From contig JACCWH010000159.1 in assembly GCA_013697735.1 (NCBI GenBank), forward strand, positions 1 through 45,593: a stretch of DNA of 45,593 nt, written 5' to 3'. The stretch is from Trueperaceae bacterium. GTDB taxonomy: Bacteria > Deinococcota > Deinococci > Deinococcales > Trueperaceae. Below the pieces are notes generated by a model. That model ran no database searches, had not been told where the DNA came from, and saw nothing but the letters and a program-made list of their open reading frames with translations. Below are positions 26,296 through 35,523 of the stretch, piece after piece. The translations under genes and the position numbers were made by a program. Numbering within the stretch: the first letter of the stretch is position 1; the number at the start of each line of letters is the position of its first letter.

Positions 26296-27371
26296 CAGGT
26301 CGCGGCGGGCGCCGCTCGTCGGGTGAAGGCGGCGTAGCGCTCCAGGAGTTCGAGCCCCGCACCGCTGGCGATCACGTCCAGCGCGTGCGTGACGCCGAGC
26401 GGCAGGTCGTCCGCGGCGTCCGCGAGATAGAGCGCGGCGCCGGCAGCGAGGGCGACCACGTCGCGGTGCGCACGCGGGCCACGTCCAGCGAGCACCGCGC
26501 GCGCGGCGGCGGCGTTCTCGTCGGGGCCGCCACCGGCGATCGCGTCGCGCGGCGCCCGCTCGACGCCGAGCTCCTCGGGTGTCACGCGACGCGTGTGTAC
26601 GGAGCCGTCGCGCGCGAGCTCGCTCACCACGCTCTCGCCGCTCACGGCGAGGTCGTCGAGGCCGTCGCCGTGGACCACGAGTGCGCGCTCGAGACCGAGA
26701 CCGCGGAGCACCTCGGCGAGCATCTCGGTGTGGGCAGCGTCGTAGACGCCCATCAGGTGTCGGCGCGCGTCGGCGGGGTTGGTGAGCGGGCCGAGGTTGT
26801 TGAACACCGTGCGCGCCTGCAGGTCGGCCCGGATCGGCGCCACGAAGCGCATCGCAGGGTGATGGTGGCGGGCGAACACGAAGCCGACGCCGAGCGTGGC
26901 GATCGCCTCCGACACCGCCTCCGGGGGAATGTCGACGCGGACGCCGAGGGCCTCGAGCACGTCGGCCGAGCCGGAGCGTTTCGTGACGCCGCGGTTGCCG
27001 TGCTTGGCGACGCGCACGCCGCCCGCCGCAGCCACGAACATGGCGGTGGTCGATACGTTGATGGTCGAGACACCCGTGCCGCCGGTCCCGCAGGTGTCGA
27101 CCACGGGCCCTTCCCACGTGATGGGTACGCGCACCGCTCGCTCCCGCATCGCCCGGGCGAAGCCGACGATCTCGTCGACGGTCTCGCCGCGTGTTCGCAG
27201 CGCGGCGAGGAGGGCGGCCGCCTGGACGGCGGAGAGTTCACCGTCCATGAGTCGCCCCATCACGCCGCGCGCCTCCTCGGCGTCGAGGCGCTCGCCGTCG
27301 AACACGCGGGCGAGCAGGCGGCCGATCTCCTGCGGGTCGTGGGGGCTCGCGTCGTTCGGGCGCTCGTTCAC
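26295..27371 (-). CDS. trpD: Anthranilate phosphoribosyltransferase
   Basis: Transfers phosphoribose from PRPP to anthranilate, the second step of tryptophan synthesis. The 358-residue protein shows the helical N-domain with LMDGELSAVQAAALLAALR, the PRPP motif DTCGTGGTG, KHGNRGVTKRSGSADVLE, FVFARHHHPAMRFVAP and NNLGPLTNPA, all diagnostic. GTG 27371 overlaps the stop of the upstream glycosyltransferase (GTGA). It is the last gene of trpE-trpG-GT2-GT2-trpD. Confidence 0.96.
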   Translation of the reverse strand: MNERPNDASPHDPQEIGRLLARVFDGERLDAEEARGVMGRLMDGELSAVQAAALLAALRTRGETVDEIVGFARAMRERAVRVPITWEGPVVDTCGTGGTGVSTINVSTTAMFVAAAGGVRVAKHGNRGVTKRSGSADVLEALGVRVDIPPEAVSEAIATLGVGFVFARHHHPAMRFVAPIRADLQARTVFNNLGPLTNPADARRHLMGVYDAAHTEMLAEVLRGLGLERALVVHGDGLDDLAVSGESVVSELARDGSVHTRRVTPEELGVERAPRDAIAGGGPDENAAAARAVLAGRGPRAHRDVVALAAGAALYLADAADDLPLGVTHALDVIASGAGLELLERYAAFTRRAAPAAT

Positions 27372-28336
27372 GTCTCGACCTCCGTGTCGGTGGTGTGTCG
27401 CTCGCCGGCACCATGTCGCGCACCGCGAGCGTAGGCTCCTTCGAGTACGGCGTGCAGGTCGCGCTCGAACGCCGTCGAGAGCGGCTCCTCGACGCTCTCG
27501 GCCCGGTGCGCGATGCGCGCTCGCGCCGCCGCTCCCCGCCGCTCGACGCCGAGGAGCGCCTTGCCGGCTCGAATCGGTCCCCACGTACCCGTCCAGATGC
27601 GAACGGGGAGCCGTGGTTGCCGCGCCACGAATGCCCACCCCTGCCGGCCGAGCGATTCGTACTTCCGCTCGAGGGCGTCGAGCGTGACGGGGTCGGCGTG
27701 CCAGACCTCGATTCCGCGGGCGAGGCGCGAGCGCACGCCGCGCCGGCGCAAGCGGTACCCGAGCTCCATGTCTTCCCAGCCGTAGGCCGCGAGTCCCTCG
27801 TCGAAGCGTTCGGTACCGAGGTGCGCCCTCTCGACCAACAGCGCGGCGAACCAGAACCCTCCTGCGCCGAAGGCGTGGCCGTCGCGCCAGCGGCGCGGCC
27901 CCGACTCGAGGCGCTCGCGCCACGCCCTCTGCGTGAGCGTCACCGCCGCTTCGCTCGGCACGCGCATACGCGGGACCCAGGCGCCGCCCGCGTCGCGCAC
28001 GCGCGTCCACCACCGTGCGACCGTGGTCTCGTCGACGGGGGCGACGTCGTCGTCGGCGAAGAGGATCCAATCGCCACGCGCTCGTGCCAGCCCGGCGTTG
28101 CGGGCGCTCGCGGCCCCCCGGTTGGGTTGGCGCACGGGCACGATGCGACCGTCGTGAGCGGCGAGGCGCTCGAGGCGCTCGTAGGTGTCGTCGGGGGAGC
28201 CGTCGTCGACCACGACGACCTCGAAGGGGGCGTCGAGGCGCTGCGCGACCCACGCGTGCACCGCGCGCTCCACGCCGTCGGGGCGCCCATACGTCGGCAC
28301 CACCACGCTCAGTCGGGGACGCGCCGCGCCGCTCAC
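27368..28336 (-). CDS. Family 2 glycosyltransferase (second of two in the trp operon)
   Basis: A 322-residue GT-A fold enzyme. The N-terminus has LSVVVPTYGRPDGVERAV, the nucleotide-binding EVVVVDDGSPDDT, RNAGLARARGDWILFADDD with the metal-binding Asp set, and a later GWEDMELGYRLRRRG segment (ED base motif). No membrane helices, so it is cytoplasmic or peripheral. The sugar donor and acceptor cannot be told. GTG 28336 overlaps the first glycosyltransferase and its own stop overlaps trpD. Confidence 0.87.
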   Translation of the reverse strand: MSGAARPRLSVVVPTYGRPDGVERAVHAWVAQRLDAPFEVVVVDDGSPDDTYERLERLAAHDGRIVPVRQPNRGAASARNAGLARARGDWILFADDDVAPVDETTVARWWTRVRDAGGAWVPRMRVPSEAAVTLTQRAWRERLESGPRRWRDGHAFGAGGFWFAALLVERAHLGTERFDEGLAAYGWEDMELGYRLRRRGVRSRLARGIEVWHADPVTLDALERKYESLGRQGWAFVARQPRLPVRIWTGTWGPIRAGKALLGVERRGAAARARIAHRAESVEEPLSTAFERDLHAVLEGAYARGARHGAGERHTTDTEVET

Positions 28337-29207
28337 GTCGCTCCCTCGCCCCTCCGTCTCGCCTCGAGCGCACCTTCGAGGTAGGCCCGCTCGTAGCGAA
28401 AGGTCGGGTGCCGCACGAGCGCGCCCACGGCTCGATTGAGCACCAGGCGCTTCACCGCCATGAGCGCCGGATGGATGCCGAGCGCCCACGCGATGCGGGC
28501 GTCGCCGTGCTTGCGCCAGACGCGGACGTGCGCACGGCCGGCCGAACGCGCCTTCGCCTCGTACTCGCCTGCGAAGGCCTCGTCCCAGTGCTCGGCCGTG
28601 GCGTGTGGGAGGAAGAGGAACGAGGCACCGGCGCGCAGGAGCCGGTAGCCGAGGTCGGGATCTTCGCCGCCGTAGGTCGTGAAGGAGGGATCGTAGCCGC
28701 CGACCTCGTGGAAGAGATCGGACGTGAGACTGGTCGAGCGGCCGTTCACGTTCCACCACCAGACGGGACCGCGGAGTTCCCCACCGCCGGTGAGGTGCGC
28801 GGGGAGCACCTGGCGGCTGAGCCCGACCACGCGCGCGGTCTCGTGCGCGGCGAGGTTGCCCGCGAGCCAGCCAGGGAGCGAGACTACGTCGTCGTCGGAG
28901 AAGAGCAACACGCGCCCACGCGCGATCGACGCACCGCGATTGCGCGCGGTGGCCGCGTGCGTACCGGGCGTGGTCGTCCAGCGCAGCGGGTAGGGGGGTC
29001 GGTAGCCATCGAGGAAGGCCTCGGTGTCGTCGCGGCAGGCGTCGGCGACCACGATCACCTCGAAGTCGATCTGCTCCGCCTCCAGCGCGCGGAGCTTGCG
29101 CTCGAGGAGGGGGCGCCGGTCGTGGGTCGGTATGACCACCGAGATCGCGACCATGTCGCTCGCGGGCCCGTCGCCGCGCACGGCCGCGGGCGCGCCCGTC
29201 GGCACGT

Positions 29208-29211
<4 letters not shown>
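28333..29211 (-). CDS. Family 2 glycosyltransferase (first of two in the trp operon)
   Basis: A 292-residue GT-A enzyme related to the next gene. Motifs are ISVVIPTHDRRPLLERKL, FEVIVVADACRDDT, ARNRGASIARGRVLLFSDDD and GGEDPDLGYRLLRAG. The C-terminal part is basic and aromatic. GTG 29211 overlaps the trpG stop (GTGA); an alternative ATG about 20 codons later (MVAISVV) would fit the conserved core, but loses the overlap. The pair probably arose by duplication or serves one glycan path. Confidence 0.85.
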
Positions 29212-29779
<568 letters not shown>

Positions 29780-29783
<4 letters not shown>

Positions 29784-31267
29784 GCCAGCCCCTCCGCGGC
29801 GAGCTCCACGGCGCGCCGCAAGGCGGCGAGCTTGTTGAGCGACTCCTGGTACTCGGTCTGCGGATCGCTGTCGGCCACGATGCCGCTCCCGGCCTGGAGG
29901 TGGAGTCGCCCCCGTGCGACCACCATGGTCCGGAGGGTGAGCGCCATGTCCATCTCGCCCCCCACCGACAGGTAGCCGAACGCGCCGGCGTAGGGGCCAC
30001 GCCGGACGCTCTCGAGCTCGTCGATGATCTCCATCGCGCGGATCTTGGGCGCCCCCGACGCCGTCCCCATGGGGAGGGTCGACGAGAGCGCGTCGAGCGG
30101 CGTCTTCCCTTCCGCGAGCTCTCCCTCCACGCGCGAGACGATGTGCATCACGTGCGAGTAGCGCTCGACGCTCATCAGGTCGGTGACCCGGACGCTGCCG
30201 AAGCGGCAGACGCGGCCGAGATCGTTGCGGCCGAGATCGACGAGCATCACGTGTTCGGCGCGTTCCTTCTCGTCGGCGATGAGCTCGGCCGCGAGTGCGT
30301 CGTCCTCTTCTGGGGTGGCGCCACGCGGGCGGGTGCCGGCGAGCGGGCACGTCTCGACGCGCCGTCCGTCGGACCGCACCAGACTCTCGGGCGACGAGGC
30401 GACGAGCGTGACGGGGCCGAGGTCGAGGTAGCCGAGATAGGGGCTCGGGTTGACGGTCCGGAGCGCTCGGTAGACCGCGAACGGGTGCACGCCGAGGTCG
30501 GCGGAGAGGCGTTGGCTGGGCACCACCTGGAAGACGTCGCCGGCGCGCACGTATTCGACCGCGCGCTCGACCGCGGCCTTGAAGCCCGCTTCGGTGAAGT
30601 TGGAGACGAACTCGGTGCGCGTGCCGGCCCGGTCTCCGGGGACGCCACCGAGCGGACCGCGGAGGCGCGCGTACGTGGCGTCGACCACGGCCCGTGCACG
30701 AGCACGGTCGACGTCGTCACCCGTGCGCGCGGGAGCGACGATCGTGAGCTTCCGGCGGAGGTGGTCGAACACGAGGAGCACCTCGGGCTCGACGAAGAGC
30801 ATGTCGGGAACGTCGAGTTCGTCGTGGTTGTCGTCGGGCAGCGTCTCGTAGAGGCGGATGAGGTCGTAGCTGGCGTACCCCACCACGCCGGCCCAGAAGG
30901 GTGGCAGCGACGCCGAGGCGGCGTGGTCGTCGACGGGTCGGACCGTGCGGTCCCAGAGCACACGGAGGGGGTCGCGGGTGGTGATCGACTCGACACGATC
31001 GCCGGTGGTGATCGTCATCTGGTCGCCGCGCGCTTCGAATCGGCGGCGCTGGCCGGTGCCGATGAAGCTGTAGCGCGCCACACGCTCCCCTTGCTCGACC
31101 GATTCGAGCAGGAACGACGGTTGCCCCGCCACCTTCAGGTAGGCGGTGAGTGGCGTTTCGAGATCGGCGAGGAGTTCGCGATAGACGGGGGTGACGCTCG
31201 ACGTCGTCTCGTCGCGCTCGGGCGACGACGCCGCATCGGATGCGCTCGTGTGGGTGCGTGCTGCCAT
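29780..31267 (-). CDS. trpE: Anthranilate synthase component I
   Basis: Converts chorismate and ammonia to anthranilate, the committed step of tryptophan synthesis. The 495-residue protein has an N-terminal domain with LLESVEQGERVARYSFIG (the LLES feedback-site element) and a chorismate-binding domain with FQVVPSQRL, PSPYLGYLDLG, CPLAGTRPRG, DLGRNDLGRV, and LPMGTASGAPKIRAMEII. The ATG has GGGAG about 6 nt upstream. A leaderless ORF begins 167 nt upstream and overlaps the trpE start in another frame, which may matter for regulation. Confidence 0.95.
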
Positions 31268-31434
31268 GCTGACTCCCGGCGTGGTGCGGTCGATGACCGC
31301 GAGAGGGGGTGGTGGACGACCGGACGGTGCGCTTTAGGCCGCCATCGTCCGGACGCACCGGTCCATGCGTGCTGCGCGCGCGGTACACGCGGCGACGGTG
31401 CACGCGGAGACGGGACCCACGTCGGTTCGAGCAT
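31135..31434 (-). CDS. Possible leaderless leader ORF overlapping the start of trpE
   Basis: TAGACT (31440-31445) ends 5 nt before ATG 31434, which opens a 99-codon frame running 133 nt into trpE. The peptide starts MLEPTW and has four Trp (positions 6, 24, 31 and about 57), but no tandem Trp run as in classic attenuators. Within the leader, CGGTGCG and CGCACCG could pair, and GGACGA could pair with TCGTCC further on, giving alternative folds. It may be a transcript start without a translated peptide. The 210-bp gap from the phosphotransferase to trpE holds nothing else recognisable. Confidence 0.3.
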   Translation of the reverse strand: MLEPTWVPSPRAPSPRVPRAQHAWTGASGRWRPKAHRPVVHHPLSRSSTAPRRESAWQHAPTRAHPMRRRRPSATRRRRASPPSIANSSPISKRHSPPT

Positions 31435-31439
31435 GCGCG

Positions 31440-31445
31440 AGTCTA
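31440..31445 (-). promoter_or_regulatory. TAGACT -10 element of the trp operon
   Basis: TAGACT on the minus strand, 33 nt beyond the phosphotransferase stop. It would place the trp transcript start at or near ATG 31434 and give trpE a 5' region of about 165 nt. No good -35 is seen. Confidence 0.4.
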
Positions 31446-31477
31446 GCAGACGACGCAGCGCCCGGAGCGAAGCCCGC

Positions 31478-32446
31478 TCAGGGCGCGCGCACCCCGTGGG
31501 GACCGGGGAGGCGAGCGAACGCCTCCGCCACCCGCGGCAGCGTCTCGAGCATGAAGGAGCGCTCCTGGGGCCGCGTGGCGAGGAAGGCGAGGTTGTCGAG
31601 GTGGGCCATGGCGGTGAAGAGGTGCTCGTGCTCGACGAACTCCGGCGGGAGCGGCCGGACGCGCGCGTAGCCGGCGAGGAAGGCCTCGCGCTGCGGCGCC
31701 TCGACTTCGAGCGCGATGGCGATGTCGAGCGCATGGAAGCCGACGCCGCAACGACCGAAGTCGATCACGCGGAATGCGTCGCCGTGAATGAGGTAGTTGC
31801 CGGCGTGGAAGTCGCCGTGCAGCATACCGAACGACGACGCGCGCCGCGGCAGTCCGTCCAGGAGCGCCGTTATCGCCCGCGTCCCGTGCGCCAGCGCGTC
31901 CGACTGCTGGGCGTCGAGCGCATCGCCGTACACCGACACGATTCCGCTCAGGCAGCGCGAGGCGTGCACGGCGTCGAAGCGGCGGCGCACGAAGTCGGGC
32001 GGTGGATCGAATCGCGATCCGTGCAGACGCGCCATCACGCTACCGGCCTCTTCGAGAAACCGATCCTGCAGCGCTCCGGAGGGCGGCTCCCCCTCGACCC
32101 AGACCACGAGCGTGCACGGGCGAGCGCGGCGCGGTGGGAAGCGCACCATCGACACGTGCTCGCCCTGCAGGTCTCGAACGGGGCGCGGCAGCACGAGGTC
32201 GGTGTCGAGAGCGAGGTGGTCGAGCCACGCGAGCGAGAGCGCGATCGCGCGGGGATCGTGCCGTGCGAGATCGTGGAGGCCGAGCACGTAGCACCCGCGC
32301 TCGCCGGCGTCGACGCGGAAGTTGATCGAGTCGAGACCGCCGAGAAGTTCGAGGGACACGGGATCGATTCCGAAGGCAGCGAGCGCGGCCCGTGCCTCGG
32401 CCGCGACCGCGTCGCCATCGAGGCGCGACGTGTCGGTGTCGGACAT
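31478..32446 (-). CDS. Aminoglycoside phosphotransferase-fold kinase
   Basis: A 322-residue protein of the APH/choline kinase/HSK-II fold. The catalytic loop HGDFHAGNYLI and the metal-binding IDFGRCG are intact; an N-lobe precedes with GLDSINFRVDAG and LVVWVEG. Such kinases act on small molecules such as homoserine, choline, methylthioribose, sugars or aminoglycosides, and the sequence does not say which. It begins 8 nt after fabI on the same strand, so it is probably cotranscribed with it. Confidence 0.8.
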   Translation of the reverse strand: MSDTDTSRLDGDAVAAEARAALAAFGIDPVSLELLGGLDSINFRVDAGERGCYVLGLHDLARHDPRAIALSLAWLDHLALDTDLVLPRPVRDLQGEHVSMVRFPPRRARPCTLVVWVEGEPPSGALQDRFLEEAGSVMARLHGSRFDPPPDFVRRRFDAVHASRCLSGIVSVYGDALDAQQSDALAHGTRAITALLDGLPRRASSFGMLHGDFHAGNYLIHGDAFRVIDFGRCGVGFHALDIAIALEVEAPQREAFLAGYARVRPLPPEFVEHEHLFTAMAHLDNLAFLATRPQERSFMLETLPRVAEAFARLPGPHGVRAP

Positions 32447-32454
32447 GGCGACGC

Positions 32455-33252
32455 TTACAGCTCGTATCCGTCCGGCACGAACATACCGATGGAGTGGAAG
32501 CCTGCGTCGACGTAGAGCGTCGCGCCGGTGACGCCGCTGCCGAGCTGCTCGCAGAGGAGCGCCAGCGCCATGCCACCGACTTCGGAGGCTTCGATGTTGC
32601 GCTTCATCATCGATGAGCGCCCGGCTTCGGTGAACATGTCGCCGAAACCGCTGATCGAGCGGGCCGCCACCGTCCGGACGGGTCCGGCCGACAGGGCATT
32701 CACGCGGATGCCCGAAGGGCCGAGGTTATAGGCGAGATAGCGGACCGACGCCTCGAGTGCGGCCTTGGCGACACCCATCATGTTGTAGTTCGGCACCACC
32801 CGCTCCCCGGCGAGGTAGGAGAGCGTGAGGATGCTGCCGCCATCGGGCATGATGCCGGCGGCACGCTGCGACACGGCCACGAGCGAGTAGGCGGAGACGT
32901 CCATGGCCGTGCGCCAGTCCTCGCGGCTCACCTCGATGAAGGGGCGCTCGAAGGTCACGCGCGGTGCGAATGCGAGCGCATGCACCACGAAATCGATCTT
33001 CCCGTAGTCCTCTGCGAGCGTCGCGAAGAGGGCGTCGAGGTCGTCGTCCTTCGTGACGTCGCACTCGATGAGTGTGGCGTCCTGCCCTGCGGTGAGCTCT
33101 TGGAGGCCCGGTAGGATGCGCTCGCCCTGGTAACTGTAGGCGAGTCGGGCGCCAGAGAGCGCGAGCGGCTGGGCGATCGCCCATGCGAGCGATCGCGCGT
33201 TCGCGACGCCCATGACGAGCCCCGTCTTGCCGCTCAGGTCGATGTTGTACAT
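32455..33252 (-). CDS. fabI: Enoyl-[acyl carrier protein] reductase (NADH)
   Basis: Last reductive step of each fatty-acid elongation cycle. The 265-residue SDR has the FabI-type cofactor loop MGVANARSLAWAIA, then the catalytic pair YNMMGVAKAALE (Tyr-x6-Lys, diagnostic for FabI), and LGPSGIRVNALSAGPVRT. ATG 33252 has GGAGG 8 nt upstream and a TACCGT -10 (33280-33285), so this transcript has a leader of about 20 nt. The open frame extends upstream but without support. Confidence 0.95.
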   Translation of the reverse strand: MYNIDLSGKTGLVMGVANARSLAWAIAQPLALSGARLAYSYQGERILPGLQELTAGQDATLIECDVTKDDDLDALFATLAEDYGKIDFVVHALAFAPRVTFERPFIEVSREDWRTAMDVSAYSLVAVSQRAAGIMPDGGSILTLSYLAGERVVPNYNMMGVAKAALEASVRYLAYNLGPSGIRVNALSAGPVRTVAARSISGFGDMFTEAGRSSMMKRNIEASEVGGMALALLCEQLGSGVTGATLYVDAGFHSIGMFVPDGYEL

Positions 33253-33279
33253 GCTTCGGTCCTCCGATGCCGTCCTCGG

Positions 33280-33285
33280 ACGGTA
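33280..33285 (-). promoter_or_regulatory. TACCGT -10 element of fabI
   Basis: On the minus strand TACCGT lies 27 nt before the fabI ATG, leaving space for the GGAGG ribosome-binding site. It lies in the 52-bp gap after the regulator gene. Confidence 0.4.
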
Positions 33286-33304
33286 TGTAGTCGGTCTGGT
33301 GCGC

Positions 33305-34354
33305 TCAGCCGTCGTCCATGAGTCGCTCGAAGCGCGCACGCGCTTCGGCAGCGCGGGCGCGATCGCCCCGTCGCTCCCAGGCGTCGGCGAGCCCCTCCCA
33401 TGCGGTCTCGGAGTACGGCTCGTGATCGGCCATCGCCTGGTAGATGCCGGTCGCGACGACGAGGTCGTCCTCGGCCAACGCCGCTTCGGCCGCCTCTTGG
33501 AGGAGCGTCAGGTGCTCGGCCTGGAGGTTGGCGCGCAGGTTCTCGATCCAGATCGAGTCGAATCCGGTGAGGAAGTGCCCTGCGTACGGGGCGAGCGCCG
33601 ACCTGAAGTCGGCCACGCTGCGGCTCTCGCGAGCGCGCTGGCTCCGCTGCCGATAGAGATCGGCGTCGTACTCGATCGTGAACTTCCGGTGCAGATAGTA
33701 GCGCCGGTTCGCCGACTCCACGAGCTCGCCGCCCATCACCTTCCGGAGTCGGTAGAGCGTCGTGTGGAACGACGACGACGCCTTCGACTCGGTCTTGCCG
33801 GGCCAGAGCGCCTCCGCGACTTCGAACGTGGTCACGCCGCTACGGTGCTCGAGGAGGTAGAAGAGCAACTCGAGCGCCTTGAGCGAGTCCCAGTCGAGGC
33901 GCTCACCGTTCTTCTCGACCACTGGATGGCCGAAGGCGCGGGCGGCGACGACGCCCTCGAGCGGCCGCCGCAGCTCCGCGATGCGCCGGAGGCGGACTTC
34001 CACGGCGTCGATGAGCTCGCCACGGTCGAACGGCTTCGTGAGGTAGTCGTCGGCGCCGAGCGCCATCCCCTTGCGCATGCTGGCGCGGTCCTCGAGCGCG
34101 GTCAGGAACAAGAAGGGAACGCCGCGAAGTTCACCGATTTCTCGCACCCGCGCGTAGAACTCGTACCCGTCCATGCTCGGCATGTGGATGTCGGAGACGA
34201 TGACGTCGGGGCGTAGCCCCTCGGTCATCTCCTCGAGCGCATCGCGTGCATCGTCGAAGGTGAGGACGGAGTAGCCCGCCGACAGCAGGCTCATCTCGGT
34301 CACCTTCAGCAATGCAGGTTCGTCGTCGACTGCCAAGACCAGTGTCGTGGACAT
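33305..34354 (-). CDS. Orphan response regulator: REC plus SARP/BTAD output
   Basis: A 349-residue regulator. The receiver domain (residues 4-120) has D10/D11, phosphoacceptor D55 in VSDIHMPSMDG and the Lys in YLTKPF. A winged-helix DNA-binding domain follows (about 140-215, ALELLFYLLEHRSGVTTFEVAEALWPG) and a BTAD-like helical repeat domain completes it, as in SARP/AfsR regulators. No histidine kinase is adjacent. Targets unknown. TAGACT (34363-34368) ends 8 nt before ATG 34354, so it is probably leaderless. It lies upstream of fabI on the same strand, which is a possible target or cotranscribed gene. Confidence 0.85.
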   Translation of the reverse strand: MSTTLVLAVDDEPALLKVTEMSLLSAGYSVLTFDDARDALEEMTEGLRPDVIVSDIHMPSMDGYEFYARVREIGELRGVPFLFLTALEDRASMRKGMALGADDYLTKPFDRGELIDAVEVRLRRIAELRRPLEGVVAARAFGHPVVEKNGERLDWDSLKALELLFYLLEHRSGVTTFEVAEALWPGKTESKASSSFHTTLYRLRKVMGGELVESANRRYYLHRKFTIEYDADLYRQRSQRARESRSVADFRSALAPYAGHFLTGFDSIWIENLRANLQAEHLTLLQEAAEAALAEDDLVVATGIYQAMADHEPYSETAWEGLADAWERRGDRARAAEARARFERLMDDG

Positions 34355-34422
34355 GCTCGGGCAGTCTACCCCGTCGGGAGCGACGTGCTGCGCGGTCGGC
34401 AGCGGCGCCGGCGCCCTCTGGT

Positions 34423-34614
34423 TCAGCTCCAGGCTTCGGCCTTCTGGTACTGCACGAGCGCGGAGTACTCCACCGACTCGCCGACCGCACACGTCTGGAA
34501 CGAGACCTCCACCACGACCTCGTCGCGATCGAGGCTCTCGATGAACTCGTTCAGGCGCTCTTCGAAGCGGTCGAACGCGGTCGAGGTGACGACCTTGAAC
34601 TTCGGCGTGATCAT
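34423..34614 (-). CDS. Small Cse60-like protein, 63 aa
   Basis: A 63-residue protein with the pattern of the spore-coat-associated Cse60 family: a basic start, FDRFEERLNEFIESL, then VVEVSFQ and YSALVQYQK. In Bacillus such proteins are expressed in sporulation, but relatives exist in non-sporulators with unknown function. ATG 34614 overlaps the GDPD stop (ATGA), so it is coupled to that gene. Family assignment is from memory of the pattern. Confidence 0.6.
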   Translation of the reverse strand: MITPKFKVVTSTAFDRFEERLNEFIESLDRDEVVVEVSFQTCAVGESVEYSALVQYQKAEAWS

Positions 34615-35414
34615 GACGGACCTCCCGACGTGGCCACGAGCAGGACGTGCGGATCGTCGCCGACGATACCGTTCGCGCCGAGGTCGCGGAGCTGGCGCGC
34701 GAGTGCGACGTCGTTCACGGTCCATACGTTCACCAGTAGTCCACGGGCGCTCGCGAGCGCGAGCAGCTCGGTGTCGACGGCGCTCGCATGGGGATGGAGG
34801 GCGTCGACGTGCAACCAGCCGGCCGGCCACGGCGTCCGTAGTGGCCGCGGTACGCCGGCGCCGCCGGTCCAGAGGTAGGCGGTGCGGAGTTCTGGCGCCG
34901 CGAGCCGGAACCAGGCGAGCGCCGCGGGATTGAAGCTCGACACGATCACGCGTCCGGCGAGGCCGCGCACGCGGATCGCTCGCGCAGTCGCCCACGCCAG
35001 CCGCCAGGACCGCAGGCGCTGCGTCTTGAGCTCGAGGTTGATGAGCGTGCCGGGGTAGCGCTCGGCGAGGTCGAGCAGGTCGTCGAGCCGAATCAGGTGG
35101 GGCACGTGCGCCGTGAGCGCCTCGAAGGTCGTATCGCACACGCGCACACCCGCCACCACGTCGTCGTGCACGAGTACGAGCACGCCGTCACGAGTGCGTT
35201 GGACGTCGGTCTCGATCCCGTCGAGGGGCGCCTCGAACGCGAGGCGGAAGGCCGCGAGGCTGTTCTCCGGCACCGGGCCGATCACACCGCGGTGCCCGAT
35301 CCGCAGCGGGTGTGGCCGGGTGACGCCGCTCAGGGAGCGGCCGCGCCAGAGGGGGCCGCGCCAGAGCGCGAGGAGCGCGACCACCACGAGGATCGCGAGC
35401 ACGACGTCGGCCAT
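34611..35414 (-). CDS. Glycerophosphodiester phosphodiesterase
   Basis: Hydrolyses glycerophosphodiesters from phospholipids to glycerol 3-phosphate and an alcohol. The 267-residue protein starts with one N-terminal membrane helix (VVLAILVVVALLAL), then the GDPD TIM barrel with IGHRGVIGPVPENSLAAF, GIETDVQRTRDGVLVLVHDD, LINLELKTQ and VNVWTVND, keeping the catalytic His pair and acidic metal ligands. ATG 35414 is supported by TATGCT (35422-35427) 7 nt upstream. It is divergent from a CDP-alcohol phosphotransferase, another phospholipid gene. Confidence 0.9.
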   Translation of the reverse strand: MADVVLAILVVVALLALWRGPLWRGRSLSGVTRPHPLRIGHRGVIGPVPENSLAAFRLAFEAPLDGIETDVQRTRDGVLVLVHDDVVAGVRVCDTTFEALTAHVPHLIRLDDLLDLAERYPGTLINLELKTQRLRSWRLAWATARAIRVRGLAGRVIVSSFNPAALAWFRLAAPELRTAYLWTGGAGVPRPLRTPWPAGWLHVDALHPHASAVDTELLALASARGLLVNVWTVNDVALARQLRDLGANGIVGDDPHVLLVATSGGPS

Positions 35415-35421
35415 GCCGCGC

Positions 35422-35516
35422 AGCATAGCCCGCGCCCCCACGCGGCCGCGCGGCTCCCGGAAACGGTCCGCAACCAGGTACGGGGCCACGGTGGTTCGAC
35501 CTGGCTCTGCTAGCCT
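35422..35516. promoter_or_regulatory. Divergent leaderless promoters, GDPD and CDP-alcohol phosphotransferase
   Basis: Minus-strand TATGCT (35422-35427) ends 7 nt before the GDPD ATG. Plus-strand TAGCCT (35511-35516) ends 7 nt before the GTG of the phosphotransferase. Neither start has a Shine-Dalgarno sequence. Two opposing lipid genes from one 109-bp gap suggests joint control. Confidence 0.5.
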
Positions 35517-35523
35517 GCGTGGC

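Noticed and set aside
31135-31434. Classical trp attenuator with tandem Trp codons
   Set aside because: Trp codons in the leader frame are scattered, and no terminator stem with U-tract is seen; kept only as a possible leader ORF.
29900-32515. 871-codon open frame on the plus strand opposite trpE and the phosphotransferase
   Set aside because: Same antisense artefact; no motif, no promoter or ribosome-binding site.
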